Origin: Pseudomonadota bacterium
GTDB taxonomy: Bacteria > Pseudomonadota > Alphaproteobacteria > Micropepsales > Micropepsaceae
Reading direction: 5' to 3'
NCBI GenBank assembly: GCA_025360685.1
Contig: JANYBR010000115.1
Span: 1-9,571 of the forward strand
DNA: 9,571 nt
Part shown: one piece after another, positions 6,666 through 9,571 of the stretch
Layout: each line of letters opens with the position of its first letter
How positions within the stretch are numbered: the stretch's first letter is position 1
Position numbers and translations under genes: made by a program
The notes under the pieces: model-generated
The model's input: only the letters and a program-made list of their open reading frames with translations
The model's database searches: none
Told to the model about the DNA's origin: nothing

Positions 6666-7667
6666 TCAAGACGTCAGTGGCGCAAGGCAGCCCGTGTCCT
6701 TCAGCAGAGGATCTATCATCGTCTTTGCCGCGGCATCGAGCTTTGCGTAGGCCTCGCGCAAATCCCACAAGCATCGCTGTTGATAGCGGAAAGAACCTTG
6801 TGTGTAGCTACGCCCCAACATCTCCACCGTAAACGTTGGCTCTCCTTTCTCGAATGCCTTGGCGTTCGCCAGCAGGAACGGAAAGTAGATTTCACCGGCC
6901 ATCTTCAGCAGACCCTTGATCGCCGGCGACGGGGGTGCCGACGGATCGCGCCACGTGCCCTCGACGCCCGACGCATCGTCCAGGTTCATCAGCCAGCGAA
7001 ACGTGAACGGCGCGATCTCGCGCATCAGATCGTCCGGAGTGGGGTCAGTCGCGAGCTGGCTGAGCTGGCCCATCCAGCCGAAATCGGCGAGCGAGGGTCG
7101 GGAACCGAACAGATAGGCTTCTTCCGTCACATGGGCTTCCAAGAGACCCAGAATCCTCTTGGCCGACTCTTCGATGATCGGCGCATTCTGCGGCGTGCAG
7201 CCCACGAGCGCCATGCGGCCAACCTGTCGCGACCGGAACATCCGCGCGGAATCCAGGATTGCAGTACGCCCATGTCCGTGCAATCGGTCGAAGGATAACC
7301 ACTCGCTCATCTGCTTCTGGTCGCGCTCGCGATACCAGCGATAGTGGAACATCGCTTTGGTGCCCCACTCGTCCGCCATGTCTTCCAGCAGATAGGCGAG
7401 AAACGCCTGTCCCGCGTCCTCGGGCACGATGGAACGTTCGCAGTGCAGTTTCTCAAGCACGAAAATCATCGGCGTGGAGTCGTTGTGCCAGGAGCCGTCG
7501 GGAAACTGGATGATCGGAATGACGGGCGCCTTCACGTTCGCGAAGATGCTGCGGTGCGCCATGTCGACCTGCTTCCAGATATGCGGCAGACGGCGATAGC
7601 GGAAGATCGCGCGCATCTTCATCGAATAGGGCGAACCGAGACCGCCGTGAATTGTGTAGAGGTCCAT
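6666..7667 (-). CDS. Long atypical glutathione S-transferase-fold protein
   Basis: This 333-residue protein has a recognisable GST N-terminal domain. The likely active-site loop is IHGGLGSPYSMKMR (residues 6-19). KAPVIPIIQFPDGSW (46-60) carries the cis-proline, and WHNDSTPMIFVLE (60-72) gives the Asp-Ser that holds the gamma-glutamyl group. The helical domain has GSRPSLADFGWMGQL (188-202) in place of the usual SIAD cap. It is about 100 residues longer than ordinary GSTs because of an insert around 100-160 and a C-terminal extension from about 240 on. I start at ATG 7667 (MDLYTIHGG), which has GGAG nine bases before it. Upstream in-frame ATGs at 7682 and 7691 would add residues before the first beta strand. 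It is the first of three minus-strand GST genes. Substrate is unknown. Confidence 0.86.
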   Translation of the reverse strand: MDLYTIHGGLGSPYSMKMRAIFRYRRLPHIWKQVDMAHRSIFANVKAPVIPIIQFPDGSWHNDSTPMIFVLEKLHCERSIVPEDAGQAFLAYLLEDMADEWGTKAMFHYRWYRERDQKQMSEWLSFDRLHGHGRTAILDSARMFRSRQVGRMALVGCTPQNAPIIEESAKRILGLLEAHVTEEAYLFGSRPSLADFGWMGQLSQLATDPTPDDLMREIAPFTFRWLMNLDDASGVEGTWRDPSAPPSPAIKGLLKMAGEIYFPFLLANAKAFEKGEPTFTVEMLGRSYTQGSFRYQQRCLWDLREAYAKLDAAAKTMIDPLLKDTGCLAPLTS

Positions 7668-7694
7668 CGCGTTGGGCTCCATCTCTATCATCAG

Positions 7695-7728
7695 CCGTCA
7701 TTGCCCGGCTGGTCCGGGCAACCCATTT
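7695..7728 (-). repeat. REP-like palindromic element, copy 1
   Basis: Read on the minus strand this 34-base unit starts AAATGGG and ends AATGACGG. Its core TTGCCCGG/CCGGGCAA forms a perfect 8-base stem around a 5-base loop. The ATGGG...GGGC...TGACGG layout is that of the interspersed palindromic repeats abundant in Bradyrhizobium-like genomes. It is inverted relative to copy 2, 13 bases away. Confidence 0.8.
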
Positions 7729-7741
7729 TACGTCGCACAAC

Positions 7742-7775
7742 AAATGGGTCGCCCGCATAAAGTGGGCGCTGACGG
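7742..7775 (+). repeat. REP-like palindromic element, copy 2
   Basis: This 34-base unit reads AAATGGGTCGCCCGC at its start and GGGCGCTGACGG at its end. The stem CGCCCGC/GTGGGCG has seven pairs including one G-U around ATAAA. It has the same length and end sequences as copy 1 in opposite orientation, so the pair makes a BIME-like doublet that could also fold as one long hairpin. Confidence 0.8.
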
Positions 7776-7800
7776 ATTTTGAGTTGATTCAAACAGTTCA

Positions 7801-7840
7801 CTCCGACCCAGGTAATGCGAACTTGTGTTCCGGTTCGGAG
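7801..7840 (+). other. Imperfect inverted repeat in the leader of the isomerase gene
   Basis: CTCCGACCC (7801-7809) pairs with GGTTCGGAG (7832-7840) with one mismatch. A smaller GAAC-TTGT-GTTC hairpin lies inside at 7819-7830. It could be a folded 5' leader or a protein site. There is no T-run, so a terminator is unlikely. No riboswitch class is recognised. Confidence 0.35.
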
Positions 7841-7868
7841 TTAGGCAGTGTCGCGCCGCGCCGTCAAT

Positions 7869-7872
7869 GAGG
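7869..7872 (+). promoter_or_regulatory. Shine-Dalgarno that decides the isomerase start
   Basis: GAGG is followed by a five-base spacer and ATG at 7878. This favours the ATG over the in-frame GTG at 7848, which has no comparable site. Confidence 0.65.
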
Positions 7873-7877
7873 TGCAT

Positions 7878-8528
7878 ATGACGCTTTCCATCGATCTGTT
7901 CTGGTCGTTCCGCAGCCCCTACTCCTACCTCGCAACTCCGCGTCTGGTGGAGATGACGCAGGAATACGACCTCGCGGTGAACGCGCGACCGGTCTATCCG
8001 CTCGCGGTCAGATCCGGCGCGTTCTTCTCGCAGGTGAACCCGCTTTGGATTCCCTATCTGATGCGCGACACGCTGCGAATCGCGGAGATGATCGGCTTGC
8101 CCTATCGCTGGCCGCGACCCGATCCGGTCGTCGTGGACATGCAGACGCGCGCGGCGACACCGAACCAGCCCTACATCCATCGCCTGACAAGGCTCGGCTG
8201 TGCCGCTGCGGAAGCGGGGCGCGGTCTGCCGTTCCTCAAGGAGATCAGTAACACGATCTGGTCGGGCACGATCGACAACTGGCATGAGAGCGATCATCTG
8301 GCGAAAGCCTCCGCGCGCGCCGGTCTTGATCTTGCCGAACTCGATCGCAAGATCGCTGCCGATCCCGACAAGTACGAGGCGATCATCCAGGAGAACCAGA
8401 AGGCGCATCTGGCGAGCGGCCATTGGGGCGTGCCGACCATGGCGTTCGAGGGCGAACCGTTCTTCGGACAGGATCGTCTCGATGTCCTGCTGTGGCGCCT
8501 GAGGCAGAAGGGTCTGAAGAAGAGATGA
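7878..8528 (+). CDS. 2-hydroxychromene-2-carboxylate isomerase / kappa-class GST-like protein (DsbA-like fold)
   Basis: This 216-residue protein of the HCCA isomerase/kappa-GST family has a thioredoxin fold with a helical insert and uses glutathione as cofactor. The N-terminal strand and active-site loop read DLFWSFRSPYSYLA (residues 6-19), with Ser13 before Pro matching the catalytic serine of the family. The C-terminal part has the cis-proline loop GVPT (184-187) and EPFFGQDRLD (193-202), both diagnostic. The best-known reaction is the isomerisation of 2-hydroxychromene-2-carboxylate in naphthalene breakdown, but most family members have no proven substrate and no other naphthalene genes are seen here. 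ATG 7878 was chosen for its GAGG site. The gene is divergent from three other GST-fold genes and overlaps the next gene by ATGA, so the two form an operon. Confidence 0.9.
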   Translation: MTLSIDLFWSFRSPYSYLATPRLVEMTQEYDLAVNARPVYPLAVRSGAFFSQVNPLWIPYLMRDTLRIAEMIGLPYRWPRPDPVVVDMQTRAATPNQPYIHRLTRLGCAAAEAGRGLPFLKEISNTIWSGTIDNWHESDHLAKASARAGLDLAELDRKIAADPDKYEAIIQENQKAHLASGHWGVPTMAFEGEPFFGQDRLDVLLWRLRQKGLKKR

Positions 8529-9571
8529 AGCGCGCACTTTTCGTCGGCGTCATCGCCGTTGTGGTGATCGGCATCGCAGCGGCACTGGCGCTCCGTTCGG
8601 TTGCGGTGGACACGTGGCTGTTTCGTCAAGTCGTGCGCCACGCAGTTGCAGGCGGCGACGCGAAGCTGGCCGATGCCAACGAACTGACGGTGTTGCTGGT
8701 CGGGACCGGAACGCCGCTGCCGGATGTCAGCCGCGCCGGACCAAGCACGATGATCGCGGCCGGCGAACATCTATACCTCGTCGACGCCGGGGTCGACGCG
8801 GCGCGCAATCTCCAGCTTTGGAAAATTCCGCTTGAGAGGATCGACGGCGTTCTGATCACCCATCTTCACTCCGACCATATTGGCGGTCTTGCCGAGATCC
8901 GTTTGCAGAGTTGGGTCGCGGGGCGAAGTGCGCCGTTGAAGGTCTATGGCCCGCCCGGCATCGAGCGCGTGGTCGCCGGCTTCAACGAGGCCTATGCGAT
9001 CGACGACAGCTACCGCACCAAGCATCACGGCGCGGCGATGCTGCCGCCGGATGCGGCTGATCTTGTCGCGGTTCCGATCATCATTCCGCCAAACACGACG
9101 ACGACGCCTGTGTTCGACTCGCTGGGGTTGAAGGTCACCGCCATCCGCGTGAAGCACGAACCCGCCAATCCGGCCTATGGCTATCGCTTCGACTTCGCGG
9201 GACGCAGCGTCACGGTGAGCGGCGACACGATCTACGACGAAGACCTCGCGCATGCTGCGCAAGGCAGCGATGTGCTGGTGCATGAGGCTCTGGCGCCCGA
9301 ACTGGTCGGCATCATGCATGACGAAATGCTCGCCGCCGGGCGCGTGCGGCCCGCCAAGATCATGCACGATATTCCCGGCTATCACACAACGCCCGTCGAA
9401 GCGGCGCGCATCGCCAACATGGCGCATGCCAGGCTGTTGCTCTACACCCACCTGCTGCCAATCCTGCCGAACGCAATCGCGGTGCGCGCGTTCCTGAAAG
9501 GCGTCGACGAAGTGCGCCCCGACGGTGTCAAAGTCGGGCATGACGGCGTGATCGTGCGCCTGCCCGGCGGC
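8525..9571 (+). CDS. MBL-fold metallo-hydrolase with N-terminal membrane anchor or signal (3' end cut by window)
   Basis: The frame is open from ATG 8525 to the window end, giving 349 residues and no stop. The N-terminus MKRALFVGVIAVVVIGIAAALAL is a lysine/arginine start followed by about 18 hydrophobic residues, so the protein is exported or anchored with its catalytic domain outside the cytoplasm. The metallo-beta-lactamase fold has the strand-end GTGTPLPD (60-67), as in tRNase Z and arylsulfatase-like members, and the zinc motif HLHSDH (113-118). The remaining ligands fit His211 (VKHEP), Asp234 (SGDT), and His287 or His309 (YHTTP, YTHL). The domain is nearly complete, so little is missing. 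RNase Z itself is cytoplasmic, so a periplasmic esterase, sulfatase or other hydrolase is more likely. The start overlaps the stop of the HCCA isomerase gene by ATGA, which indicates translational coupling. Confidence 0.92.
   Translation, partial: MKRALFVGVIAVVVIGIAAALALRSVAVDTWLFRQVVRHAVAGGDAKLADANELTVLLVGTGTPLPDVSRAGPSTMIAAGEHLYLVDAGVDAARNLQLWKIPLERIDGVLITHLHSDHIGGLAEIRLQSWVAGRSAPLKVYGPPGIERVVAGFNEAYAIDDSYRTKHHGAAMLPPDAADLVAVPIIIPPNTTTTPVFDSLGLKVTAIRVKHEPANPAYGYRFDFAGRSVTVSGDTIYDEDLAHAAQGSDVLVHEALAPELVGIMHDEMLAAGRVRPAKIMHDIPGYHTTPVEAARIANMAHARLLLYTHLLPILPNAIAVRAFLKGVDEVRPDGVKVGHDGVIVRLPGG

Noticed and set aside
7695..7775. CRISPR-like repeat pair or a terminator hairpin
   Set aside because: There are only two units, in opposite orientation and without spacers of repeat-array type. 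They lie before, not after, both flanking genes.
7652..7870. Small plus-strand open frame across the REP doublet (translation with VRATHF and KWVARIKWA)
   Set aside because: These peptides are translations of the palindromic repeat units, often mis-called as hypothetical proteins, and no ribosome site supports them.
8771..9541. A 256-codon minus-strand open frame opposite the MBL gene
   Set aside because: The plus-strand frame contains HLHSDH, SGDT and the other metal-site motifs. It simply lacks a stop because it leaves the window.

Overview
The window looks like a piece of an alphaproteobacterial chromosome, most likely from the order Hyphomicrobiales (Bradyrhizobium/Rhodopseudomonas/Xanthobacteraceae-like). 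The evidence is high-GC coding sequence throughout, a PleC/DivJ-flavoured sensor kinase with the 'MFGPLG...YxxYA...SGxHLLDLISDILD' dimerisation region, and an intergenic pair of palindromic repeats of the type common in Bradyrhizobium-like genomes. Eleven protein genes are supported. The first is cut by the left edge and the last by the right edge. No tRNA, rRNA, CRISPR array or insertion sequence is visible.

Layout. (1) 1-666 (+): C-terminal part of a sensor histidine kinase. (2) 667-886: non-coding, with a probable terminator serving the minus-strand gene that follows. (3) 887-3721 (-): read from right to left, three small SRPBCC/AHSA1-type ligand-binding proteins, then an acyl-CoA dehydrogenase of the ACAD10/11-like type. 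(4) 3722-3858: short divergent control region with two copies of the palindrome ACTTAAGT. (5) 3793-5219 (+): PAP2-family membrane phosphatase, then a TerC-family membrane protein. (6) 5225-7667 (-): three consecutive glutathione S-transferase-fold genes, read right to left as a long atypical GST, a classical GST and a nu-class (YfcG-like) GST. (7) 7668-7877: divergent intergenic region holding an inverted REP doublet and a possibly structured leader. (8) 7878-9571 (+): 2-hydroxychromene-2-carboxylate isomerase/kappa-GST-like protein, overlapping by ATGA with a membrane-anchored or exported metallo-beta-lactamase-fold hydrolase that runs off the window.

How the genes may work together. The region is dominated by small-molecule and thiol chemistry. 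Four thioredoxin-fold glutathione enzymes lie in a row (three minus, one plus), with an MBL hydrolase coupled to the last, and a separate block combines three SRPBCC proteins with an acyl-CoA dehydrogenase. This fits an accessory region for breakdown or detoxification of hydrophobic or aromatic compounds, but no substrate can be read from the sequence. No single gene is of an unknown kind. The less expected signals are the tandem ACTTAAGT operator-like site with no regulator gene beside it, a perfect 7+3+7 palindrome just upstream of the classical GST, the REP doublet inside a divergent promoter region, and the clustering of four distinct GST-fold subclasses.
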